Of a stretch of 64,000 nt of DNA, positions 35,001 through 46,422 are shown in pieces. The position numbers and the translations under genes were made by a program. Source of the DNA: Cyanoderma ruficeps (lineage: Eukaryota; Chordata; Aves; Passeriformes; Timaliidae). The stretch spans positions 3,224,310 to 3,288,309 of the forward strand of contig VZDJ01000033.1 in assembly GCA_008694505.1 (NCBI GenBank), in the 5' to 3' direction. The first letter of the stretch is position 1. The number at the start of each line of letters is the position of its first letter. The notes under the pieces were generated by a model. It did not search any database and was not told where the DNA came from. It worked only from the letters and a program-made list of their open reading frames with translations.

Positions 35001-38000
35001 TGCTGGAGGTGTGGGGATTGCATCACTACACCTCTCCAAATCAGCCGAAAGTGTACTGGTATCCACAGTTTAAGGAACAGACTCAACTCAGCAGTGCTTT
35101 CTACCTGTATTAAGGGCTTTTGGACAGATTTTTGTGGAATGTTCTCTTGGGATTTGCAAAACACATTTCTGTAGTAAACAGCCAATTGAGAAGAATTACG
35201 GGTTTTCTCATTTCAGTGTCTTCATAGCACAGTGTTTTAAACAATTATTGTTTTACAGGAATGGCAACACTAGCTTCCTTGAGGTAGCAGGGAATTCTTG
35301 AGCAGCAAAAGCACAGCTGCCTAGCACAGCCTTTCCTTATGGTGTGAACACTTGAGTACGTTTTTAAGTGATAAAGTTTTTTGTAATAGTGTAATACCCA
35401 AACCCCTTCATTTCTGGAGCTGACAGGGCTGGTGGACACCAGTTGAATACAGTGTATTTTGTTTAGAGTGTCTGGTTATTGTTATAGATTGATCAAATGG
35501 ACACAGACCTCCTCATGTATTCCTTATCATTACTTCTATAGAATTAGAGTCTTTGGCAGCCTGGGAGGATTCTGGAAAATGCTTAAACTTTGTTGAAAAG
35601 CTGGCTACCATTCTAAATAGGATACATTTCCACTGTAAGTGAACATGGGGAATTTCTCAATCACTGACTGTATGGTACAACAGCCACAGATGTGGCACCG
35701 AGGTTCTCATTTTGAAATATTTTTGTGAATCCTCATCCAGTGAACAAACTTTAAAGTACATGTTAGTTCAAGTTTCTAAATCCAGCTGTCAGTATTTACA
35801 GTAAGTCAGTAAGAGTGATTAACAGTGGTATTTTCTTTCTTGTAAAAACAGGGCTTTCTGAATACATTTACTCCAATTCTTGTCCAAGAGCCAGATTTGC
35901 CCTTAGTGCAAAAGCAAATTAGCCTTGTCATTCTTAGGGTTTAATTGTTTGGGGGTTTTCTGGTTTTGTAGATTTTTTTGTTGTTGTTTGTGTGTGTGGT
36001 TTTGGGGATTTTTTCTGTGTGTCTCAGTTTACAAGACTATAGAACTGATTCTTTTACCTTATGAATGACTTTGGTCTGCTAGACTGTTTTAGATCGTGCT
36101 GTGAGCAACACTTACACCCTCTTTCCTCTACATCCAGAGTATAACCTGAAGAAGATTGAAGGGGATTGAAATGTTTTTATCAAGACTTGGAAGGAAGAGA
36201 ACAGAGCTGCCTGGTTTATTTGCAACTCTCTCTGCTTGGAAAACAAACATAATATCAGGTTACAAATACTCCTGCTGTAAAATGAAAATATTTTCTGAAT
36301 TAGATGACTACTAACTGGGTCACCTAGGAGTAATTCAACTGTGTATATGCCATCACAGTATGTACCAGAAATCCCCTGGCCAGTTTCTTCTGTAGCTCTA
36401 AGTCCTCTAAAAATAATCACTTTTACAGCTGCCCCCCCAGCAGAGCTTCCTCCATGTACTGCAAACCAAGGTTGAATTGTGAACCTATTTGGCATTTAAT
36501 TGATAGATGGCCTGAGAATTCCTTAAATAATAACTTAAACCTAAAGTGCTTAAGTTCTTATTTGTTGTGCTGAATACAGATCCCTGGAACTTGCTATTTT
36601 ATTAATAACTTCACAAACTTTCACTTGCTTCTACACTACAATGCATACCCTGGATAGAAATAAATATTCTTCATTTGAACTCCCATCGAGTAATTACTGT
36701 TTGAAATTGGTAGAGATCAGCCATGTGACTTCAAAATCTGTATTTTTCTAATTGCTAGCCTAAAACCTCTGACAGAGAAAATGCACTCTGCCAAATTGGC
36801 TGGCCAGCATTAGTGTCTTCTCAAGCTGTGCATATAGCATAATCTGAAATGCTGTTGCCCCATGGGACCTGTAACAACATTCTTATTGTGTTGTGCTCAA
36901 ATATAAGATTCCTGTCCATTCCCAAGCTCTGTGCTGAGCAGCAGAGGCCGTGCAGCTGTGACAGGGACAGCAGCCAACCTTCATTCTGTACTAATTAAAC
37001 TCTGCTGCCCCCAGAGCACTCACAGCCCAGCCCTGTTTCTGAGACCTTTAAAGGCCTTTCAGTTGCATGCAAGGAAAAGAAGCATGAAGAAAGTGATGTA
37101 TCAGAGCAGCTGGAAGCTAACCAGCTGTTGGAGTGAGCCTCCTTTGGTCCTGGCACTTCTCCACAAGCAAAGCAAGAAGCTGCTCCTTGGTTGTCCCCAG
37201 TGAGGGCCATCACTGGGAGACATCCTTTGTACAACTTTTTCTTTAGGACACAAAAAATTAAAATGGCAAACAAGCTTCCATTTCTTTTCCAATTCCTCAT
37301 TTTTCTGGAATTGAAGAGACACACAACATGTTTCTTGATCTGAGATCATGTGCCCAACCTGGCAGTTTCTGTATGCAAAGACCTTTCTCCATTTCTACTC
37401 AACTTCAAGAAGTCTCTCTGTCTGGCCTGTGATTACTGTTGTTATGGTTCAACAACTTTCCTAAGTAGAAACTTTGGGAAAGATATAAACAAGAGAAGAA
37501 CTTACTTTTAATATCTCTTCATTAGAAACACTGAAGGATTGAAACACATTGAAGGATCTGTTTCCCTTTTCATGGGGTCTATAAAAGATTTTTGCCCTAA
37601 CTTCATGAAAATGGTTCAGTGAGGTATACAGTCTTTTGGAAACCATTAAATGCAGACATGACACAAAATTAAGATTCAGGAGATTCACTGAGAGAACAAT
37701 CAGTTTTGTGTGCATGTTGTTGAATGCAGAGTTGCTGACAGAGAGGTGGGGACAAAAGTTGGCAGAACAAAGTATTTTTTTTTAATGGTTTCTTAAACAG
37801 TGCCTGAGAACTTTGGCTGAATCATCAAGCCATCAGAAACCGGGCACCCAACCTTTAGACACCTTCAAATGAAACCTTTTAGCAGCACGGTTTAACTAGC
37901 ACGTTTTTCCTTCACAACTGATAAATTCAGCTGTCTCTGTACTATCTGTACTTTCCTGTAAAACATGGTTTCCTTTCATTTTCTTTATTTTCCCTGAAGA

Positions 38001-39940
38001 CCATTGTGAACTGTTGTTATGGTCTCAGTAAAACAGAACTAGGGTATAGCTCTTGGTGCAAGAAAATACAGCAAGGCTGCTTAATGGTCTGCATGAGGGA
38101 ACCAAGTTTTCCTCTAATCCAAGAGCCAGAGTAGATTGCCTTGGAGATAATCCTGAATGAGTGTGTAGAGTAAAAGATCTGGATCAGACTCATTAGTCTT
38201 CCTTACGTGCCTGTTTGGTACATGTTGATGATTCTTTGAGATCATGCCTTTAATTCCATTGGCCATCAGGAAGCAGTATTTTTTTTTTCCCTAGTTTAAG
38301 GTGGGAGAGTCTCTGCTATAAAGGTGCATGGATGCTGATTGGGAAGATATGGACACTGTTAGTACACTCTGCTCTGTGCAGTGTCCAGCCTTGCCCTCTC
38401 CTGCTCACTCCTCCTGCTAGGAACCTGGCAGTCTGCTGAGGACTGCCTGAATGTATTGAATTCCTACACTGAGTGCAAGAATGTGTGAGAGGACCTGTGC
38501 TTCAGGAGGTTGTTAGATTTACTGGCTCATTTCAACCTCAAAATCTATGGAACTATCACGTGACTCTTTGATTAAAAAATTCTGCATGAAAATACTTTAT
38601 TTGACTCTTGTCTTCTCAGCTGTATTCACATATGAGTGTTGGAGTCTGCTGCTGAATGAAGGCATATTCATTTTCTGTCAGCATTAGGCTGTACCTGCAG
38701 CTCCCACCCTTTCTGAAAGAGCACAAGTACCTTTCAAAATATCATTAATCACCTTTATTTAGGACATGCTCATTCCTAGCTCTGCAAAAAGAGAAATTTG
38801 AAATTAACACTTAAATCAGAGAAGCAGGTATTTCTGACTAACAGTTATGTCAGAGTAGCAGGTAGGACTTCTCAAATTCATCACATCCCTGTTGATTTGT
38901 GTTCATTTTGAAAAGACTGACAAGAAACAATAGAGCAATACTAACTTTTCTGTGATTTAGAGAGCCTAGGGATGCTGTACACTGTGAATTCTTTCAGCTT
39001 GATTATGCACATGCTACCAAGAAAGGTCTCTCTCATTCCCTGGTGACACCTGGGATTTTGGCAGATACAGAAAAATAATCAGAACTACAAGGACCAAGTT
39101 TAGCCAACTGGTTTGCTGTTTTGGAGAGCTGCCTGAGGGTTTCACAGAGAGAGGGGTAGTATAGCAAATAACCTGGTGAAGTAGCATCAGGTCCCACAAC
39201 TATCTTAATGTTTTCTTCCATGATATTCAGCTGGAAAACCTTCCTTTGTACAAAAAAACAGCTGTCCTAAAGATGCTGATTATGTTTTTAAAAATTAAAA
39301 CTGTAGCTTACATGAAGCAGGGAGAATGTACATTTCTGTTCTGTGTGAGTCCTGTTTGGCTCAAAAACACCTGGCACATTTCTCTAAAGATGGCTGCAGA
39401 CTAAGAACCAAGGTTGCATTGGTTTCTTCTGCACATCTAGTGTATAGATTCTACCCTGCTAAAATAGATGGATGTTCAGGTGGGATGTGAAGCTGTATGT
39501 AAATGTAGCAAGATAACTCATTGTTCAGCTTTTTTTCCTACTGAGATGAATATCCTAAAGAGAGGGGAAATAAAACCTGGTGTTGTACACTCCAGGTGAC
39601 CTGGAGCAGAAACTCAGCGATACATTCAGCTCCCACCAGCACGGCGATCAAATCTCTGAGGTCCAGCAGACAGCTTTGTGTAGGGTCTTCGCAAACATGC
39701 TCAGTGTCTGCATAGAGGCAGTTCTTAAACCTTGTGAAGCCTCTGCTGATGGGAGACCTCGATTGTAAATGCAGTTGTGGGCTGATTTGGCCCACCTAAA
39801 CCAAGTTGTGCATGCAGCCTGCAATCAAGCGAGCACATGTGCACAGCTGTGTTTATCTGACACTCTGCAAATCAGGGTTTCATTTCTAAATAGCAAGCTG
39901 ACAAGAACAAGGTCATGGAAATCTTCCTATTACCACTCAG

Positions 39941-39942
<2 letters not shown>
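29078..39942. other. Long gene-free stretch
   Basis: Almost 11 kb without a recognisable gene, RNA or clear dispersed repeat. It contains a small tandem duplication at 30942-30986 (TTAAACTGTTTCAACAT twice), a GT-rich tract at 35940-36030, and short frames up to 127 codons (36112-36495, minus) that show no domain. This is the longest LTR-free interval in the first two thirds of the window. Confidence 0.5.
30942..30986. repeat. Short tandem duplication, about 25-bp unit
   Basis: TTAAACTGTTTCAACATTCG is followed by CTTGA and then TTAAACTGTTTCAACATCCC. The first 17 bases of each unit are identical, so this is a fairly recent local duplication. Confidence 0.8.

Positions 39943-39976
<34 letters not shown>
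39943..39976. repeat. (AT)17 microsatellite
   Basis: An uninterrupted run of 17 AT dinucleotides, likely length-variable between individuals. Confidence 0.97.
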
Positions 39977-39979
<3 letters not shown>

Positions 39980-40660
39980 GAATGTTACCTTAAGAGCTTA
40001 GAAATTATGATTTCTAATTTTTCACAAAAGATTATGGGGTTTTTTTAGTGTTTTAGCTTTCACTTAAAAATACCCAACCACAGGATCACTAAAATATAGC
40101 TAGGAAAAAGCCTTATTTAGTTAATGAACTGGCTTTTGGTAAATAAAAACTTGCCTCACATTATACTTTCAAAATAAAATGAGACCAGCAAATTATGTGG
40201 GATCAACTATGGCATGTCCAATTTATTGATATGAACTTCTGTTTCCCACTGACAGTCACTGCCTTGACTGGAATTGAAAGGCTGTAGTCTATTGAAGTTG
40301 AAAACCTTGAACCCTGGATTTCACTCAAGGCAATAGAGGGTATGTAGGGGTGTCTTAAGGGTTCTGTTGTGAAGCCAGTCTTTAATTGACTTTTCTGAAT
40401 GTTTTGGAGTGGAAGATGAACCATGAGTTTCTAGAAGCTGGTTTTAAAAAATGCATTTCCTCTTGCTGACAGCATATCAGCAGTACAGCTGCTGGGTGAC
40501 AGATATGAGGGCTTCTGACAGCCTGAGATATTGGGATATTCCTGACTGCAAAGTTGCCTCCATAACTGTTACACACAGGACACACCCAAGAATAATCAGG
40601 AAAATTTGGAAAAGCTGTGTTGATGCACCATATGCTAAATGCTACCATTAAATGCTTTTT

Positions 40661-40866
40661 CACAGAATCACAGAATATTTAGGGATATTGGAAGGGATCT
40701 CTGCATATCTTCTAGTCCAACCACCTGCCCAGGCAGGGTCACCCAGAGCACATTACACAGGAACGTGTCCAGGTGGGTGTTGAACGTCTCCAAAGAGGGA
40801 AACTCCCTGAACTCCCTGGGCAGCCTATAAAATTATTATAGGCTTACACTAACTGAAGAAGTTGTT
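40661..40866 (-). mobile_element. CR1 LINE, 3' end fragment
   Basis: Read on the plus strand, it opens CACAGAATCACAGAATATTT, the reverse complement of the CR1 3' terminal ATTCTGTGATTCT repeat. It continues through TTGGAAGGGATCTC, TCTAGTCCAACCACCTGCCC, CCAGGTGGGTGTTGAACGTC and CTCCCTGGGCAGCCT, the diagnostic order of avian CR1. It is 5'-truncated, as usual, fading after about 40866. The element lies on the minus strand with its 3' end at 40661. The frame at 40639-40830 is part of it. Confidence 0.93.
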
Positions 40867-43270
40867 TGTAAAGCATCTAGGAAATGCCTAAATATTTATT
40901 ATGAACTTGTGGTTTTGGGGAACTCAGCTGGGGAGACCACCCAGAAGAATGAGAACCAGGCAGGTTGAACTTCTGATCAGACCAAAACTAAGACACTGGA
41001 TAATCATAACTGCTTTATATGGAATCTAAAAGAAAAAATATGGACTCCTAAAATAAAAACAAATTGTCTGTATGGCTCTTAAATTCTTCGCCCTCCCTTA
41101 TTCATATTAGTCATGTTGTAGCTCTATATCTGTGCTATAAAAAGTTGTTTTTCTGCTCTTTTAGATGGTCACATAACAGGACAGAGAAGTTCCTTTAGAC
41201 TGAAGGGGATCAAAACCATATGGAATGGCTGGTTGCCACTTCCCCTACATAGCACAATTCCTAAAAGACTGAAAGATTACCCAAGCTCATCGAGTTGCAG
41301 AGAAATGAGTTACCAAGGAGGAAAAAAGGAGGTGATGTTATTGAGAAAACAGAGCCCATGAATACTCATTTCTCAAAACGGGATTCCATTAGCCTGGAGG
41401 TATTGAAAATTATGCATTGTGTAAATATTCCAATGTAATAAACAAATGTTTGCATCTGTCTCTCCTGGGCAACTAACTGTGAAAGATGTTTTTTATTCCA
41501 TCAAGTAGAGAATCTTTCATAGAGAACTATTCCAGGTAACTACATTTACCTTCTACCTATACCTGAGGAAAGGTGAATATTTGTTCCCTATTTCAATATA
41601 CTGTTGTGCTACAACTGACTTTTCCAGTCTCTTCCTTTCTCCAAAATACCTTCTACCTGAATTAAAATTCAAGAAAAATGCTAAGAAAAGGTATTTACTG
41701 CTTTTAATCACAGCTGTAATTCCCCAGCTCAATCCTAGCTGGCCAGAAGCTGATTTAATACATTCCCAACATATTAGTGATCACATCATTCAAGAGGCCT
41801 TCTTGTGCTGGGAAAGTCTGTGCTGAAATTAAGGTTCTATTCTTTCTCCCAATTCCTGCCCCAGCCAGTAGAACCCAATGTAATTTCAAAGGGTGAAGTA
41901 CTGAGCCAAGTCTGTCTAGGGAACACTTTATGGAAGTTACATCTGGTCTTTGCTGAGAATGTTTTAACCACGCTATTAAATTTAAAGGATGTGACCCCGC
42001 AAAGAAAATTTAATACTTCAAGGCTCCAAATTTTAAAAGCAGTACCTTTATGCAAGCTTCCGGTGTTTATGTTCAGTGTAAGGAGTTTGCTAATAATTTG
42101 GGATAAGTTAGAAGACTTGAGAACAAGCAGAAAAACATCCTGAATCAAACTTGTGTTAGGTTGCCCACATGAAATGGGTATACAGAGGTTTTAGGGCAGT
42201 TTAATGCTATAGCTGATGTCAGTTGGAGCCTGAGATGGTGAAACTTACCCTGCCTCAGTAGGATGGTCTGAGATCATACAAAATGAACATTTACATCCAT
42301 CTGTCGTAGGCTTACAGGAAGAAAAGTATATTAAATATTAATGATTGCACTTGCCCTGGTAAGGGGAACTATTTTAGATTACTTTTTAAAAGCTCAGTTT
42401 CTCATTCTTTGCAGGTTGAGTGCAGTGTGCCTTTTGTTGGGGAACTGTGAATTTTCTCACTTTTTGATAGTGAAGTGGGTAACTCCACAGGTTGCAAACT
42501 ACTGACAATTAAATTGGGTTTTAAAATATCTGTCCCACATGCATATTTTCAGCTTGATTAAATATTTCAACTTGAAATAGTAATACTCTCAGTAACTATA
42601 TGAGAGGGCTATTCACTGTGTCAAACTGGATTCCTGCAAGTGAAGTTGGCCCTGAAATGTCAGAGCAGTGCCAAATGGAGAACTGAAACTCCTGGCTTTT
42701 GGAGAATGTACTGAGCTATTTCTGCAGCACAGTGATATTCTTTTACACAGAATAAAAACTTTCTGGAAGACAGGAACGCATTGTGGGAGCTCTAGCTCTA
42801 AGCCTGAGAAAGCTCTTGTGATCTTTGTACCTCTTATTTCCATGTCCTTTGCCAAAGTTTCATTATTCAGATCCAACTTCCCTGCTGTTTCTCCCTCCCA
42901 GCCTTTTTGCAGTGGAGATGGAGGCCAGCCTCACCAGGGGCTGCTGCACAGGAGCAGCAGCTCAGCCTTTCTTTCCAGCTGGTTTGCAGGATCCCACCTC
43001 TCCCACTCACAGCAAGTTCCCAGCCATGCAGAGGACAGCATGTTGGGTTCTCTGCTGCTGTGGCTGTGGGGTTTAATTCTCACACTCACCAAGAGTGAAG
43101 GTCACCCTCCTTTTGCCCCCACTTCCACTGCTGACCTTAGAAGAGGGTAATGTGTGTAATTTTCAGATTTCTGACATTTTTGACTGGCCCTTGGATAAGA
43201 GTTTAGCAACCTCAGGACTATAAAGGAGAACCTTCATGAAACAAGGAAACTCCCAAAAATAATGAGAGGT
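40867..43270. other. Gene-free sequence
   Basis: No recognisable gene. The 160-codon plus frame at 42668-43150 and the overlapping frames near 42907 show low-complexity serine/leucine-rich translation without a known domain. The region around 42880-43130 is relatively C-rich. Confidence 0.5.
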
Positions 43271-43858
43271 TGAGCCGAGAGCAACGCAGGTCCGACCGAT
43301 ATGGTTAATCACATGTTCTCCATTTATTCTGCTTAAAATGGCAGGTTATATACAGTCCTATATAGTTTACAGTTAAGGCGACACTTTCATTGGCATACAG
43401 CACAGAGAAAAATGCAAACACACACTGTTTTTTTTTAAAGTGGCTAAAGCGTGACCACTAATAATTACACTCAGTGACCTCTAGAAATCCCACTATCTCA
43501 CATGTATACCTTAACATCTAATTTCTGCTGCGCCACAAGTGATTTTAACTGCGCAACAGGCTTCAAGGCCTCAGGGCCTCAAGGTCAGGCCTCAGCCGGG
43601 TAGGCCTCAGCTGGGTAGTTCAATATCTTATTTTAAATACAGATCGGGCCCTACTTCCCTCAGAAAATCTGCTACACAGAGGACTAAACATACCAATGTA
43701 TTTTTAACCTTGGAGCCCTTTGCCACACTGAGGGGAACCACTGGAAGATATTTTTTGCCTCTTAAATGCGGCTTTCACTTAGCTGGCTGTGATGTTGCTC
43801 GGATAACTGGAATGCAATACCTCGAGGCACATTGTGTGGTACCAAGTGTGGTGTGACA
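43271..43858 (-). mobile_element. Minus-strand retroviral LTR (TGTCACACC...GGCTCA)
   Basis: Read on the minus strand, it begins TGTCACACCACACTTGG at 43858. It has a TATATAA box (43346-43352), AATAAA (43323-43328), then an R/U5 that ends CTCTCGGCTCA at 43271. CpG-bearing words (GGTCCGACCG, GAGCCGAGAGC) contrast with the AT-rich flanks. Its U3 contains four GGCCTCA boxes. The layout, with TATA close to AATAAA and a short U5, fits a class II (ERVK-like) or class I LTR. No clean flanking duplication is seen (AGAGGT against GAGTGA), so the ends are tentative. The 105-codon plus frame at 43539 is an antisense shadow. Confidence 0.7.
43567..43609 (-). promoter_or_regulatory. Cluster of four GGCCTCA boxes in LTR U3
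   Basis: GGCCTCA occurs at 43567-43573, 43575-43581, 43588-43594 and 43603-43609 (TGAGGCC on the LTR's own strand), upstream of its TATA box. The last two sit in a shared 15-bp unit, GGCCTCAGC.GGGTAG. This probably is an expanded enhancer element; the binding factor is unknown. Confidence 0.55.
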
Positions 43859-45625
43859 GAGTGACTAATGTGCATCCACAATTAAATAAAGTTCCTGAAG
43901 ATTTATCTTTTCATATGATAGTGCCAAGAGACTTCTAAAGCTTTGAGGCTGGCAGTTACAGTAATTGCACTGCATCCATTCTGGTGCTCCTGGTAAATTA
44001 GATTTCCTGAATTTGCCTTAGCAGAGGTGCAGTCTCCTGTTTTAACCTGTTGTCTGTAATTTCCTCAATTTTGATCTGCTGAGTATCAGATTTAAATTAG
44101 GAAATATTTTTTTTTTCTGACTAGATTACTTGCAGGTATATAGTATACTTAATTTCTGATTCTTCACATGTCTCATTTCATATGAGAGATGAGAATCACC
44201 TGAGAATTAAGGTGATTAACAGAATAGCTTACAAAAAGGCTTACAAAAAAGGGGGAAAAAAGGCTACAGACAGGAATTTAAATGAAAATTAATTTATTTC
44301 TCATTGGAATTCAGAAAGACTTGCCTGTAGGATTATCCATTTCCTTTGCTTTTACACCTGTTCTGACTGGGTGTGCTGCTGGGTGATTTCCCAGAAATCT
44401 ATTTTGTACTTTCCTTTTCTCAATAGGTTGAGTCCCTGGGAAAGCTAGGGACTAAGACTAAAGGGAAAAAAATAAAAGAAAAAGGGTAAAAATAATAATA
44501 AAATAGAAGTAATTTATGATTTCTGGCATATTTTTATGGGGGTTTTAAAAAAATACCCCAAATTTTCCAGAGCTCTCTGGATCTGAGTGCTGAAACAGCA
44601 GGTGGGATACATCCCTGCCCTGCTGTTCTTGCAGCTGTTTGCAGCTGTGAAAAGCAGGATCAAAATGCTGCCAGATCAACAGATGAGCCTTGATTCTTAG
44701 AAGGGATAGGTTTTAAAAACAGGGGCCAAGATATTTTAGCATTTCCAGTCCCTTCCTTGGGTGAGATGGCATTAAGTGACCACAGTTAAAGATGAGCTTT
44801 ACTAAAACTCAAGTGGTTCAGTAGGTTCAGGGCAGTCAATGAGGATTAGATTTGCCGTGTTTGCAGTAGGTTGGGATGTATTTATGTAAATAGCCAAAAA
44901 AGAAACAAAAAAAAGAAAAGAAAAAAAAAAGTTGACTGAGAAGAAAGCTGGCTGTATTTCCATTTAAAGAATTCTCTCCTAAACAAATCTGATATTTGTG
45001 CAAATGCTGCTGTGCAAGGCCTCACTGAGAAGATGAGAGAGTTGTGCTTTCATGGTAGAACACAGCAAGTCACACACAAGGAGAACAGAGTTTAATCCCA
45101 TCCTGGCTCTAGTGTGGGCTCCTTTCTAATCCACTCTTTCTTTGTGACGGGGATAAAGGGGTGATATTAATTTTTTTAGCTTCTAGCTAAACTTTGCTCT
45201 GCCAATGAACCATCTTATTTCATAACAGTATCATTGTGATCCTGCAAACTGAGGTCCTGTGATTGATGCTATTAAGTCGTGTAATATGCTGCCTTCTGNT
45301 CTTCAACTTTTCCTCCTGCTTTCAGAAAAAGAGCATCACGTTTTGTGTAAAAATTAAATAAAACTTTTACTAACCTACACAATAAATATTGCACAGGTTA
45401 GTGGAAGTAAGTGGATCATCATTCACAACACTTGGATTGGCAAAGAGCTTTTCAAAGGTGTTTCAATTCAGATTTTCCTTCCTTTCAGTTCAGCTCACCT
45501 GGGGCTTCCTATTCTCTAAAGAACACATTAAAATCCAGGTGAATGAAGAAGAACCCTGTAAAATTTTCCAGGTGGCTTCTTGTGCAATCAAAAACAATGA
45601 AAAGTAAATCACCCACTGAGGTAGA
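43859..45625. other. Gene-free sequence
   Basis: No gene found. An A-rich tract lies at 44897-44931 and an ambiguous base at 45299. The 72-codon plus frame at 45389 has no recognised domain. Confidence 0.5.
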
Positions 45626-46276
45626 TGTTTATCTTGGGTTGCAATGCAAGATGTAACCAAAGGTACATATTCTATTGCCAGCTGTTGAAACCTGCTGGGG
45701 AGTTGTTTTCTTTACCTCTTCCACCACCCATCCTCCCTCCAGGGGAGATCTGCTGTTCATGGGCCATCCAGGCTCACTGCAGGGCTGATACAATTCCATC
45801 ATCCCATTGGGAGATGCTCCACCCAGGGGGAGGAGCCCAGCATTCCTACCTGGATAAAACCTGGGATTCAGAACAACAGCACAGCCTGTCTGCACTGGAT
45901 TGCCAGAGGAAGACCAGACCCATCTCACTACCACTGCACCCTTCTACAGGATCATCTCTGCTCCAACAGAATCACTTCTGTCACTGCAGGAGGACTTGAT
46001 TGGGCTGACACCAACCCCCTGACCAACAGGGTGTCAGGTTGTATTCTGACCCTGTCAGTGTTTTTGTGTTTGTTTGCTTTTTTTATACTACTACATTTTT
46101 ATTTTAATATTCAGAGTAAAGAACTGTTATTCCTATTCCCATATTTTTTCCTGAGAGCCCCTTAATTTCAAAACTATAATAATCAGAGGGTGGGGGTTTA
46201 CATTCTCCATTCCAAGGGAGGCTCCGGCTTTCCCTGGCAGACACCTGTCTTTCCAAAACAAGATAATGTTAAAACA
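45626..46276 (+). mobile_element. LTR, TGT(C)CTTGGGTTG family, copy 3
   Basis: It starts TGTTTATCTTGGGTTGCAAT and runs co-linearly with the copy at 28430, sharing for example CTCCAGGGGAGATCTGCTGT and GGGCCATCCAGGCTCACTGC. The 3' end reads CCAAAACAAGATAA, the inverted match of TTATCTTG at the start, then TGTT and AAAACA, so the last few bases appear altered. The left flank GTAGA has no counterpart on the right, so the target duplication is lost. A CR1 fragment follows within about 22 bases. The frames at 45625-45999 and 45629-45934 lie within the LTR. Confidence 0.87.
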
Positions 46277-46297
46277 ATTTGCAAACAATTTCCAGAG

Positions 46298-46422
46298 TCT
46301 GAGGAGCATTTGGACAATGTTCTCAGGCACATGGTGTGATCTGGAGGTTCTCCTGTGCCAGGGTAGGAGTTGGATTGGATGTTCCTTGTGGGTCCCTTCC
46401 AACCTGGGATTTTCTGTGATTT
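46298..46422 (+). mobile_element. CR1 LINE, 3' end fragment
   Basis: The order TCTGAGGAGCATTTGGACAA, CTCAGGCACATGGTGTGAT, GTAGGAGTTGGATTGGATG, TTCCTTGTGGGTCCCTTCC and AACCTGGGATTTTCTGTGAT is the canonical tail of avian CR1. It is severely 5'-truncated (about 125 bp). The terminal repeat is reduced to one partial unit. Confidence 0.93.

Noticed and set aside
35935..36030. GT-rich tract as a regulatory or Z-DNA element
   Set aside because: The TG runs are short and interrupted by T-runs; it looks like ordinary low-complexity sequence.
42668..43150. 160-codon plus-strand frame
   Set aside because: No conserved motif; alternative overlapping frames are equally open because the region is C-rich and poor in stops.
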